DNA of 64,000 nt from a virus, in IMG/VR virus record IMGVR_UViG_3300035698_012122, positions 1-64,000 of that record; one strand, given 5' to 3'. Below are positions 52,775 through 60,776 of this stretch, in pieces. Each line of letters begins with the position of its first letter. Position 1 is the stretch's first letter. The translations under genes and the position numbers were made by a program. Under the pieces are notes generated by a model. The model saw only the letters and a list, made by a program, of their open reading frames with translations, searched no databases and was not told the DNA's origin.

Positions 52775-52784
52775 GGGATAAAAT

Positions 52785-53324
52785 ATGAGCAGTGCAATTG
52801 GAGTTGGAAATTCAGTACCATTAGTTTTAGACGTAGGTGATTTTAATGACACACTATATGTTCAAGCAATGGTATTCCAACCTAATCAATCGGTTATTTC
52901 AACATTCAATCTACTTCCAAAAGGTGATGGTAGATATGCCCATGTAGGTTATCTAATGCCAGATTTTGATTATATAATGGTGAAGTTTATAACCTATGAA
53001 GATAGCGGTTATTCTATTAGAGCTGGTTATCATGATGTAACAGAGTCATTTACTAAAAACGATGGAAGCAGTAGTGGCGGTGGAGATAATTCAGAACTTA
53101 TAGCTACCATTAACAAAGCAATGAATGAGCTTAGAACCGTGGATATAACCGTGGATGTGATAGAAGAAGAGAGTATTCAAGCGGTGTTTGATTATAGAGA
53201 CACACCTGATACAATTGAGATACTGGTAGAAGAAGAAACAGAAATAGTTATTTCAGTTGAACAAGAAAATGAAGTGTCTGGAACAATAGTAGAAAACGAA
53301 ATAATAGAAAATATAGGGGAATAA
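52785..53324 (+). CDS. Fibre-module protein with acidic beta tail, 179 aa
   Basis: The first 90 residues look like a small beta barrel (YVQAMVFQPNQSVISTF; MVKFITYEDSGYSIRAG). A SSSGGGDN linker (around residue 98) separates an acidic C-terminal part rich in Glu, Val and Ile (IEILVEEETEIVISVEQENEV), likely beta hairpins. No family recognised; probable virion accessory based on neighbours. Confidence 0.5.
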   Translation: MSSAIGVGNSVPLVLDVGDFNDTLYVQAMVFQPNQSVISTFNLLPKGDGRYAHVGYLMPDFDYIMVKFITYEDSGYSIRAGYHDVTESFTKNDGSSSGGGDNSELIATINKAMNELRTVDITVDVIEEESIQAVFDYRDTPDTIEILVEEETEIVISVEQENEVSGTIVENEIIENIGE

Positions 53325-53326
53325 AT

Positions 53327-53920
53327 ATGACTACATTAGATGCGAGAATTTTAATTATAAGTGGTGCAGATGCATCAGTACTTGTTCGGTTACGAAATCC
53401 TAAAACAGGCGATCCAATTGATCTAACAGATTTTACTAAAATAGAATTTAGATTTAAAAATAGTGATAGAACGGATTTATTTTTAGACAATACGGAAATT
53501 CCAGCTATCAAAGCACAGATAACTTATACTGAAGTAATATTTTTAGCTGATGTTGCTGGTGCAAACGGTAACGATATTTTTCTTCAATTCGATGGAATTT
53601 CAGATATTGACACAATAGTTAGTGCATGGAATGTTGCGAATGTTGGAAATGAAGTATCGCATAACGGAACTGGAACTGATGTACTATTAGCGTCAACTGT
53701 TCGATTAACTGCTGGTTATGATGCCTATAGCCCGATTGAAGTAGTTGGTTTACCTAATCTAGGTAAGGTTAGAATATCTATTTTAGAGAAGGAAACAGCA
53801 GAATTAAGAAGGGGTACTAACCAATCTTTCAGTATGTTAGTAGATTATGGAACATGGCCCGGTGGTACTAGAATTAAAGGGATATTTGATAATTTGAATG
53901 TTGTAGATTCTGATTTGTAA
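53327..53920 (+). CDS. Baseplate/fibre-type protein carrying the shared WNVANVGNEV module
   Basis: The N-terminus GADASVLVRLRNPKTGDPIDLTDFTKIEF and the late NLGKVRISILEKETAELRRG form a split beta domain of the kind seen in upper baseplate proteins (BppU-type N-terminal). Between them (residues about 75-130) lies GANGNDIFLQFDG and WNVANVGNEV, a module also present in the sheath at about 20240-20440 and the fibre at 36470-36660. It appears inserted into the surrounding domain. This is the last gene of the rightward virion block. Confidence 0.6.
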   Translation: MTTLDARILIISGADASVLVRLRNPKTGDPIDLTDFTKIEFRFKNSDRTDLFLDNTEIPAIKAQITYTEVIFLADVAGANGNDIFLQFDGISDIDTIVSAWNVANVGNEVSHNGTGTDVLLASTVRLTAGYDAYSPIEVVGLPNLGKVRISILEKETAELRRGTNQSFSMLVDYGTWPGGTRIKGIFDNLNVVDSDL

Positions 53921-54022
53921 AATAAAACTTTTCCTGATAACATTTAGTAGTAAAAACTTTTAATCAGCTAATTAGATAAACTTATAACTTATCCAATCCA
54001 CGGATGGAGAAGGTAAAATCTT

Positions 54023-54085
54023 AAAAGGCCTAGATTAAATGGGTATGACAAGGACGTTTAATTCAATTAATTAATAGGCCTTTTT
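54023..54085. terminator. Bidirectional hairpin terminator between convergent blocks
   Basis: AAAAGGCCTA (54023-54032) pairs perfectly with TAGGCCTTTT (54075-54084), followed by more T; on the minus strand the arm also ends in a T-run. The 42-base loop contains an inner ATTAAA (54034-54039) / TTTAAT (54057-54062) pairing. The whole 180-base spacer 53921-54100 has no gene that I can support, and this structured part ends both the fibre operon and the leftward genes. Confidence 0.75.
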
Positions 54086-54100
54086 CTTAACCCATAAACT

Positions 54101-54460
54101 CTACTTACCCATTTTCTCTAGTGCTTCTTCCAATTCATTTTCAAATGCAATTGAAATTTCACAGTTCTTATCAACATTAAAATTTACTTTTGGCCTACTA
54201 TCATTTTTACAGAACTTTGAAGCAACTAATCTTCCAGATGCACTATCCCACGGAAACCCAACATTGTTTGAAGCAGTTGGTTCTAATCCTAAATCTTCAC
54301 AACATTCATTATAGAGAATTTCTTTTTTATCGTATTCATCATCATGAACACATTTACCAAATTGTGGATTGTAGTAAAAAAGCTTCTGTTCTAAAATCCA
54401 CCAGCTTAGTTTAACTACTAATTTTTTCTTTTTATCATTGGATAGTTTTGGTTGTTTCAT
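54101..54460 (-). CDS. Hypothetical protein, 119 aa
   Basis: A basic N-terminus (KQPKLSNDKKKK) followed by WWILEQKLFYYNPQFGKCV, a pair CCEDLG, and an acidic C-terminus. Four Cys are present (GKCVHD, ECCED, KFCKND), which might bind metal, though no known pattern is apparent. I use the ATG at 54460, one codon inside a TTG. It overlaps the end of the upstream gene by 26 bases, so the two form one leftward transcript. Confidence 0.6.
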   Translation of the reverse strand: MKQPKLSNDKKKKLVVKLSWWILEQKLFYYNPQFGKCVHDDEYDKKEILYNECCEDLGLEPTASNNVGFPWDSASGRLVASKFCKNDSRPKVNFNVDKNCEISIAFENELEEALEKMGK

Positions 54461-54872
54461 CAACGGCCTGTAAATTGTTTTGCTCTAATAAACTAATTGA
54501 CCAAAACTTTTTCTTTTCTTTCAATGCCCATATAGAAGTATCAACATTCAATCTATATTTTTTATTTGCGTAGTCTTCTAGTTCTTTGAACATTATTTCT
54601 AATTCACCTTCTAACAATTCATATTTTTCTTCCCATGAATACTGTTCTTCTTTTTTAATTTCTTGGTGAACTGTTAGAATCTTTTTTGTTAGTTGGTATT
54701 GAGAGTTCCAAATATTGTGAGTTAGATGGTTAATCATTCCAATTAGTGTTTCACTCTTCTTCATTTTTTTAGCTTTGGAGTTGTGCATTTGTGGAACTGT
54801 AATGCTAAAAATATCAGCTACACTAGAACGTGCAGAATCAGCAATGTTACGGCCTAAATCATATACAATCAT
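54435..54872 (-). CDS. Hypothetical helical protein, 145 aa
   Basis: Helical and charged throughout (LTKKILTVHQEIKKEEQYS, then ELLEGELEIMFKELEDYANKK). No family recognised. AAGGAAATTT precedes its ATG, and its promoter should lie in the shared divergent spacer. Being expressed outward from that control region next to an extended -10 promoter, it may be an early gene. Confidence 0.6.
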   Translation of the reverse strand: MIVYDLGRNIADSARSSVADIFSITVPQMHNSKAKKMKKSETLIGMINHLTHNIWNSQYQLTKKILTVHQEIKKEEQYSWEEKYELLEGELEIMFKELEDYANKKYRLNVDTSIWALKEKKKFWSISLLEQNNLQAVDETTKTIQ

Positions 54873-54898
54873 AAATTTCCTTATACCTAATACCTAAT

Positions 54899-55000
54899 AT
54901 GTAAAATCTTTGTACCTTCTGGTGTCTGAATTGTCTAATTTATAGTCACTTTTACATAGTTTTACATTAGTATGCTTTATTTGTAAAAGTATGCTATAAT
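54899..55000. promoter_or_regulatory. Divergent control region with extended -10 promoter and repeated boxes
   Basis: The rightward promoter has TGCTATAAT (54992-55000), an extended -10. AGTATGCT is repeated exactly 19 bases apart (54969-54976 and 54988-54995), covering the -35 and -10 zones. Boxes of TTTTACAT type occur at 54950-54957 and 54960-54967 and inverted at 54899-54906 (ATGTAAAA) and 54981-54988 (TTGTAAAA). TTTACATTAGTAT (54961-54973) matches 12 of 13 bases of the RHH operator at 7281-7293. The -35 itself is poor, as in activator- or extended -10-driven promoters. Confidence 0.6.
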
Positions 55001-55021
55001 CTAATTAACCAAAGGGAATAC

Positions 55022-55351
55022 ATGAAAAACACACCAGAATTTGCATCAGTATCAGAACTAGAAAACATCAATGTAATTAAGATTGGTGATACAGTTAGAA
55101 GCTTTGATATGGAGTTTAAGCCTTTTTCATGGATTATTGGAAAGGTAGTTAGAACAGAGGTAATTGAAGGTTGTGAAAGATATGTTATTGAAGTTCAAAA
55201 GTACGAAACTTGTAGAGATGAAAATGGTTTTCATGACCATGTAGTAGAATCTGAAGAAGTAAGTGATGGTAGAAAATTATATCCACCAGTTAATGGAAGT
55301 AATTTGATGTTTGGTGAAAACAGTTATACTAACTTTGTAGAAGTAGCATAA
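55022..55351 (+). CDS. Hypothetical early protein, 109 aa
   Basis: Small beta-rich protein (KIGDTVRSFDMEF, SWIIGKVVRTEVIEGCERYVI) that resembles an SH3- or Tudor-like barrel, followed by an acidic section and GSNLMFGENSYTNFVEV. No family recognised. It has the strongest sigma70-type promoter in the window and an AAAGGGAA ribosome site, suggesting early expression, possibly in host takeover. Confidence 0.6.
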   Translation: MKNTPEFASVSELENINVIKIGDTVRSFDMEFKPFSWIIGKVVRTEVIEGCERYVIEVQKYETCRDENGFHDHVVESEEVSDGRKLYPPVNGSNLMFGENSYTNFVEVA

Positions 55352-55360
55352 GGAATTATT

Positions 55361-56035
55361 ATGTTGAAAATTGGAAAAGTTTATCAATACGACAATAAAT
55401 ATTGGTACGTTGAATCTAAACGTAAATATCGTAGAGTTTTATATAGACTTAGAAGGGTTTTAGGTGATGGTTCACTAGCTGAAATATTTGAAACACATTT
55501 TACTAGAGGTGAATTTTTCGTAGTTCCTGAAGCTAGAGCATATGTAAAAATAGATATTCCTAAATCAATTAAAGCACAGATGAGATATAATAATCTAGTT
55601 AGAGAGACTAGAAAAATTCTAATAGAAATGGTTACACCAGAAAAAAGACAAGAACATAAAAACTATCCAAGGCAACTAGCTACCCATGCAATCTATTCTT
55701 TAGGTCATTATGATGTAAAAAGAAAAGTAGTAATTGATCTTAGAATTTTTGCTAAAGATATTGGTTTAAAATCAGGTGTTAAATTATATAATGCTATTGC
55801 AGAATACTATAAAGAAACTAGACCAGATTCTAAATATACTTCAGAGACTACAGGTATTCCAAGCCTAACAGATGCTTATTTAATTAGTTCATACCAACAG
55901 GTAAACAATACTTGGAAGTACATCTATGGGTATTCTAAGAAGCTTGACGGTTATTTAGAACGTGACTTAAAAGGATATATTAAGGAACTTAAAAGAAGAG
56001 ATATTAACCTAGCTTTATCGGAAGGTAAGTATTAA
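55361..56035 (+). CDS. Hypothetical protein, 224 aa
   Basis: A basic protein with an N-terminal beta portion (VYQYDNKYWYVESKRKYRRV) and a helical body (YLERDLKGYIKELKRRDINL). No family is recognised. It follows the first gene of the 55 kb operon by nine bases and shares its promoter. Its 3' end overlaps by 32 bases with the convergent gene that ends at 56004, with no terminator visible between them. Confidence 0.6.
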   Translation: MLKIGKVYQYDNKYWYVESKRKYRRVLYRLRRVLGDGSLAEIFETHFTRGEFFVVPEARAYVKIDIPKSIKAQMRYNNLVRETRKILIEMVTPEKRQEHKNYPRQLATHAIYSLGHYDVKRKVVIDLRIFAKDIGLKSGVKLYNAIAEYYKETRPDSKYTSETTGIPSLTDAYLISSYQQVNNTWKYIYGYSKKLDGYLERDLKGYIKELKRRDINLALSEGKY

Positions 56036-56318
56036 TAACTGAATTATTGAAGTGTTCATATATCCAGATGTTAACATTATATTCGGGTATTTCTACAGAT
56101 AGAACTTTATCTTCAGATTTTAGAAAATGTTTTAAATTATCCATTAATTCTTCTGAAGTAACTATCATATTTGTTTTAGTGTAGTATATTTTTGATTTAG
56201 CAGTTACTTGGAACAATTCTCTAAACTTAGTATCATGTTCACCAGTTAAAGCTTTAACACCATGTAATTGAGTTTGCATAGCATCTGATAAGTGGGCTAG
56301 AGCTTCTTTTATATCCAT
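56004..56318 (-). CDS. Hypothetical protein, 104 aa
   Basis: The N-terminal half is helical (DIKEALAHLSDAMQTQLHG), the C-terminal half beta with aromatic residues (KVLSVEIPEYNVNIWIYEHF). No family recognised. Its ATG overlaps the ligase-like gene's stop by ten bases, so it is the last gene of the leftward replication operon. Confidence 0.6.
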   Translation of the reverse strand: MDIKEALAHLSDAMQTQLHGVKALTGEHDTKFRELFQVTAKSKIYYTKTNMIVTSEELMDNLKHFLKSEDKVLSVEIPEYNVNIWIYEHFNNSVINTYLPIKLG

Positions 56319-57154
56319 TCTTTTTCACCATAATGCTTAAAGATATTTAGAAGTTTTAGAATGAAATCCATATTATCCATTAGATAATTTTGTTGCTTGT
56401 GAGTTAGAGTTTTAAATACTTCATCCCTACCAGCTAGATACATTCTAGGGTCAATCTTTTCGAGTATTCTACTGGTTTCTATATTAACTGGAAGATTAGC
56501 AACTAACCAAAATAATTTCTTAGGTAACTTTGGTTCTGATAGCTTATTTTCAATTGCTACATCAATTTCAAATAACGCTTCACCTAAATGATTACCATGT
56601 GCTTTGATCCAGTGGTTTAATCTGGTTCTAGTATTCCTACCTTTGATGGGTAGGTATATTTTATCGAAGTCAGTTATGTTTCTCATATCAGTTGTTGAAT
56701 CACCAACTGTTACATATTCATCCAAAAATAATCTTAGAATATGTAGGTCTGTACCAGTGAACATAAAAGCTAATAATCTAAATAGATGACTTTGGGATTG
56801 ACCAAAACAAAAGATGTTAGTGCACTCAATGTAAGACACCACATCTTCTATCTTATGGTTTGATAGCTTCTCACTACAGCTAGGACATTTGTTTGGTAAC
56901 TGTTTAGCTTGTGAGCTGTTCAAAACCTTATGTATTGGTTTCCCAACATCTTCAACATTGATTTCTAATTTAGAACCAACATGAAGACCTTCTTTTTCTA
57001 TTGTAAGTGCATTGTCTAAAAGTATAGCGTGTTTCAGAATATTTTCTTCATCAACTAATTCATCTTTTTTCTGCAAAACTAATATAGCTACTAATTTACC
57101 AGATGGTGCAACTTTATATATAATGTCTTTAATTTTTGATGTTACTAATTCCAT
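56309..57154 (-). CDS. NAD-dependent DNA ligase C-terminal half (OB-zinc-HhH), probable LigB-type subunit
   Basis: The 281-residue product aligns by eye with the part of NAD-dependent ligases after the adenylation domain. It has an OB fold (APSGKLVAILVL, ILKHAILLDNALTIEKEGL, VGSKLEINVEDVGKPIHKV), a zinc finger starting LPNKCPSC with second cysteines in ECTNIFC, then a helix-hairpin-helix-like part. There is no KxDG nucleotidyl lysine, so it cannot seal nicks alone; phage T5 encodes a two-subunit NAD ligase of this kind. I use the ATG at 57154; upstream codons lie inside the previous gene. Confidence 0.7.
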   Translation of the reverse strand: MELVTSKIKDIIYKVAPSGKLVAILVLQKKDELVDEENILKHAILLDNALTIEKEGLHVGSKLEINVEDVGKPIHKVLNSSQAKQLPNKCPSCSEKLSNHKIEDVVSYIECTNIFCFGQSQSHLFRLLAFMFTGTDLHILRLFLDEYVTVGDSTTDMRNITDFDKIYLPIKGRNTRTRLNHWIKAHGNHLGEALFEIDVAIENKLSEPKLPKKLFWLVANLPVNIETSRILEKIDPRMYLAGRDEVFKTLTHKQQNYLMDNMDFILKLLNIFKHYGEKEWI

Positions 57155-57503
57155 ATTTAGATAAATCCTTAATGTAGCCGTTTTCATCAAACATTGAATC
57201 GACTTTTTTAATTTCTGTAGCGTACAAGCCTTTACTTCCATTGAAAAGTTTAAATGTAACTACGTCTTCAGCATACAGTTTTTTGTACTGTTCATCAGAA
57301 ACTATATTTTTATGATGTGCAAAGGCCTCTTTAGATTTTAAATACAATTTATCATTGTGGTCAAATTCTACATAAGTAAAACCATTGCCATGCTCTATAA
57401 TTTTCATCTTAGGTTCTACAAACCCAAAACCACGCTTATCAGAAGGTTCTGCTACTAAACCAACAGCGTCACATATATAATTATCATTTCCAGTGTCGTG
57501 CAT
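57129..57503 (-). CDS. Cold-shock-like OB-fold protein
   Basis: The order RGFGFVEP, then a long insert, EAFAHHKNIV, DVVTFKLFNGSKGLYATEIKKV follows the cold-shock domain (KGFGFI, FVHxS, V-F, G-A-V). The aromatic RNP-type Phe residues in GFGF are present. It would bind single-stranded nucleic acid. At 124 residues it is longer than typical Csp, with an N-terminal part DTGNDNYICDAVGLV and a short tail. The start is an ATG with AAAGG before it; its end overlaps the ligase gene. Confidence 0.55.
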   Translation of the reverse strand: MHDTGNDNYICDAVGLVAEPSDKRGFGFVEPKMKIIEHGNGFTYVEFDHNDKLYLKSKEAFAHHKNIVSDEQYKKLYAEDVVTFKLFNGSKGLYATEIKKVDSMFDENGYIKDLSKYGISNIKN

Positions 57504-58084
57504 TATAAACCTTTCCTAATACCATATAAAGCAAGTAAACAACCGTCAATCATTCCATCATGTGGTGTTCTACATTTAGAATTTTTTAACCATTTTTCTT
57601 TTGGAAACAATCTATTTACTGTTACCAAGGCTATTCGCTTAGTATCTTTTTTAATTACTTTTTTCTTAATCCATTTACCATCATCGTCTTTTCTATCTGT
57701 TCTAACGTGGGTAACTTTATCATATTGTTTTGTATCACCACAAATTACTTTTTGCCAATTTTTAGGAAGTGAAGCAGTATATGGGAAACCCATTAGTTCC
57801 ACCATTCCATAGATTTTTCCACCTTGACGTTCTAATGATGCAACACCTTTTTTAGATATGCCATGAAAACCAGCAAACCTTTCAAGTATAATATGCACAT
57901 CACCTAACTGTTGAAAGTGCCTAATAATAGAATAAATCTTTTTAACGTCTGGTGTATCATCAGCAGTTATTAAACCTTCATCCATTGCAATTCGGTAACA
58001 TATTTTGGAATTGCTATCTAGTACAACAATCCCACCAGTTAAACCAATATCAATACCGATATAGAATTTTATTTGTTTACTCAT
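57503..58084 (-). CDS. RuvC-like Holliday junction resolvase
   Basis: RNase H-fold nuclease: the first strand YIGIDIGLTGGIVVLD carries the catalytic Asp, the second acidic residue lies in HIILERFAG, and the last pair is HDGMIDGCLLAL near the C-terminus. MVELMGFPYTASLPKNWQKV is also typical for phage RuvC-like proteins. It would cut branched DNA before packaging. The TAA of this gene overlaps the ATG of the cold-shock-like gene. Confidence 0.82.
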   Translation of the reverse strand: MSKQIKFYIGIDIGLTGGIVVLDSNSKICYRIAMDEGLITADDTPDVKKIYSIIRHFQQLGDVHIILERFAGFHGISKKGVASLERQGGKIYGMVELMGFPYTASLPKNWQKVICGDTKQYDKVTHVRTDRKDDDGKWIKKKVIKKDTKRIALVTVNRLFPKEKWLKNSKCRTPHDGMIDGCLLALYGIRKGL

Positions 58085-58105
58085 TATATTCCTAAAACCA
58101 AAGCC

Positions 58106-60187
58106 CTAATTATCAAAACTTAATTTTGAAGTGTCGTTACTATATCTAACTACTTTTATTATGTCATCAATTGAATCTCTAATTTCTTTATTGTGTGAAA
58201 TTAGTATAATTTGTCTGTAGCCAAATGTTTTTACAAGCGTAGTTGTTATTATGGTAATCAATTTATTTAAATGAAACTCATCGAATGGTGCATCTACTTC
58301 ATCTAGGAACAACATATTTAATTTCATTTTACCTTGTTCACGTTTGATTAAATTAATAGCAATTCTAACAGCAAATGCAATTAAAGTTTTACCACCGCCA
58401 CTATCCATTTTAAATTTACGTTCTTTACCATTCTCAAGTATCTTAATTGTCATTTCTGTTTTACGTTTGTTTTGCCTTTCCATACCACAGTCTGGACAAT
58501 CGCCTCTATGGTTTTTTACAAAGTGATGACCACAGATACAAACAGGTTCTTTACCACCAATTTCTTTATCAGGTGAAAAGTTCATAGATAAATCCAATCC
58601 AGATAACTTTAGAATCATATTAACTTTATCTTGAATAGTTCCAAGTGAGTTATCAACTTCATCTGCTGGTATTCCATACTTTGAAAACATTATTGCAATA
58701 TCAGATAAATCAGCAATTACAATTCTAAGTTTAGATGCTTCTAATTCTTTTGCATCAATCTTTTCAATTGTTTCATCGTAGACAGAAATTCTATGAGTTA
58801 GAACTTTAATGTCAGCTTCTAATTCTTTTATTTTATCAGATAGTGCATCAGCTTGATTATTTCCAGTATCAATATGTTTTTGATTTTCAGCTAGAAATTC
58901 TTTTTCAGTATCAGCTAACTTATCTAATTCAGAAATACGTTTGTTAATTTCAGTTACATCAATATCACCTAATTTAGATAGTGCTGTATTGGCCTCATTT
59001 AGTTTGGTATTTATGCTAGTTGCTTCATCAGATAGTTGAACTAATCGTTTTGCATCCCTTAAATCTTGCTTAACTTCATTATACTCTTTATGTAGTTGTG
59101 TATGTTCGGCCTGATACGTTGTAATTGACCCTGTAGAGCTAATTGCATCACATTTTGAACCGAGTATAGGACATATGCCTTTTGACTCACTTATACCTTC
59201 CATAAGGCCTTTCAAACGAGACATACTAGAATCTAACGAACCTAGTTCTTCAGACAAGCTAATAATGTCTTCTCTTTTGAAGTTGCACGTTTGGAAATCT
59301 TTATTTATTTCATTTTCTATTCTTTGTAATTTATCACTGTAATTTTGAACATTAGTTTTGATTCTAGTAATTTCACGTTCATTTCTATTAGCTTCTTGAA
59401 TCTGATTTAGAACTAATTTCTTATCTGCTGTAATAGTTCTAAGCTTTTCTTCAGCACCTTTATGTTGTGCAATTACTTCATCCATACTAGATTCTATATT
59501 CTGTAATTTAGTATCAGATGCATCAGCTTCTTTATTCTTTTGATCTACTTGAATTTGTAAAGCTTCACAAGATTCTAAAGATGACTCAAAAGCACGTTTT
59601 GCTGATTCAACATCTTTCAATCTATTTCTAAATGTTGTTACATCTTTTTTAACTCTCTCAGATTTTTCTAACCAATGACTGTTATTCATCCACATCATCA
59701 TATCTTCAGATTGTTCTGCTGGTTTCTTTTTCATGAAACCTTCAATATCAGATTGCTTAAAAAATGCTGTTATTTCAAAGTCATCAGCATGAACACCAAA
59801 AGTATCTACGATAGCCTGTTTAGCGTCTTTAGATTTTTCAATCCAATCTACTTCTAACATTCCTTTATTTTTGGAATCTCTACCACGTTTTACTCTTTTA
59901 TAATCTTCACCATCATGCTCATTAACAAATAGTCCATCAATCCACATAACTTCTTCACCATCATGGATTAATTCAACTTCAGTATCAGCACGAGATTTAC
60001 CAGTTAATAGATAAGTGAATATTTCTAAGAACATACTTTTACCAGAACGGTTTGATTTACCTTTAATACCTTCATATTCCCCAACAACACACATGAGGGT
60101 TCTTAGATCAATGTCTTTTAATTTATGAGTACCTTTAAAAGGCCCAAAATTATGAACGGTTAATTCTGCTAAAATATATGACTTCAT
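58106..60187 (-). CDS. SbcC/Rad50-type recombination ATPase, gp46-like
   Basis: Partner of the Mre11-like nuclease in end resection. The N-terminus has VHNFGPFKG and a Walker A with GKSNRSGKS (about residues 43-51). Two long coiled-coil arms follow. Between them, near residue 336, is CPILGSKC. In the C-terminal lobe a compact CxC...CxxC knuckle (CICGHH, GDCPDCG, about residues 546-566) lies just before the signature DSGGGKTLIAFAV. Walker B is LNMLFLDEV and the switch His is in LISHNKE. 693 residues is normal for phage forms. It overlaps the MazG-like stop. Confidence 0.92.
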   Translation of the reverse strand: MKSYILAELTVHNFGPFKGTHKLKDIDLRTLMCVVGEYEGIKGKSNRSGKSMFLEIFTYLLTGKSRADTEVELIHDGEEVMWIDGLFVNEHDGEDYKRVKRGRDSKNKGMLEVDWIEKSKDAKQAIVDTFGVHADDFEITAFFKQSDIEGFMKKKPAEQSEDMMMWMNNSHWLEKSERVKKDVTTFRNRLKDVESAKRAFESSLESCEALQIQVDQKNKEADASDTKLQNIESSMDEVIAQHKGAEEKLRTITADKKLVLNQIQEANRNEREITRIKTNVQNYSDKLQRIENEINKDFQTCNFKREDIISLSEELGSLDSSMSRLKGLMEGISESKGICPILGSKCDAISSTGSITTYQAEHTQLHKEYNEVKQDLRDAKRLVQLSDEATSINTKLNEANTALSKLGDIDVTEINKRISELDKLADTEKEFLAENQKHIDTGNNQADALSDKIKELEADIKVLTHRISVYDETIEKIDAKELEASKLRIVIADLSDIAIMFSKYGIPADEVDNSLGTIQDKVNMILKLSGLDLSMNFSPDKEIGGKEPVCICGHHFVKNHRGDCPDCGMERQNKRKTEMTIKILENGKERKFKMDSGGGKTLIAFAVRIAINLIKREQGKMKLNMLFLDEVDAPFDEFHLNKLITIITTTLVKTFGYRQIILISHNKEIRDSIDDIIKVVRYSNDTSKLSFDN

Positions 60188-60768
60188 TACATACCTTTTT
60201 CTAATTCAGTTCTTTCAGTATTTAAATCTCTGTTAAGTGCTTTTGCATCATCGTACTTATCAGGAAATCTAGCTTTTAATTTATCTTGATTATTAGACAG
60301 TGCAAGTTCTAAATCTAGGTTGTGAGATTTTGCCATTGAAATCATATGAGCGTAAATATTCATAACGTGTTGATCCACTAAAAAACCATCAATTTCTTTA
60401 CCATAAAAAGCTACCTTTTTCATCATGTCTAAAAAGTTAGATGAATCAATAACTAGTTGCTCAATACTAAATTCGACAGGTGCTAAAGAATCTAGTTTAC
60501 CAATATCTAATCCAAAATCCCTAATCGGAATGGCCAGATACCAGATAACATCAGCACCTTCTTCAGCTAGATTAACCTTATCTATTTCAAAACCGTTTCC
60601 ATTAACAACACTTAAAGCCAATGCCTTTTGAAAACATTCTGCTATTTCACCAACTTCAGTAGATACACCAATTGCACTATGAAGAAGATTAATTTTAAGA
60701 CCACTACCAATATGCAAGTTAACTGCTAGTGTTCTTTCACTTGATTTTACAAATTCTGCTAATTTCAT
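60187..60768 (-). CDS. MazG-like nucleotide pyrophosphohydrolase
   Basis: The all-alpha NTP-PPase pattern is visible: HSAIGVSTEVGEIAECF gives the ExxE motif, and LAEEGADVIWYLAIPI the ExxD motif that together bind magnesium. The end KLKARFPDKYDDAKALNR with TERTELE is usual in phage versions. It would hydrolyse nucleoside triphosphates, cleansing the pool or altering alarmone levels. 193 residues with an insert between the motifs. It lies between gp46- and gp47-like genes. Confidence 0.82.
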   Translation of the reverse strand: MKLAEFVKSSERTLAVNLHIGSGLKINLLHSAIGVSTEVGEIAECFQKALALSVVNGNGFEIDKVNLAEEGADVIWYLAIPIRDFGLDIGKLDSLAPVEFSIEQLVIDSSNFLDMMKKVAFYGKEIDGFLVDQHVMNIYAHMISMAKSHNLDLELALSNNQDKLKARFPDKYDDAKALNRDLNTERTELEKGM

Positions 60769-60776
60769 ATTACCAC

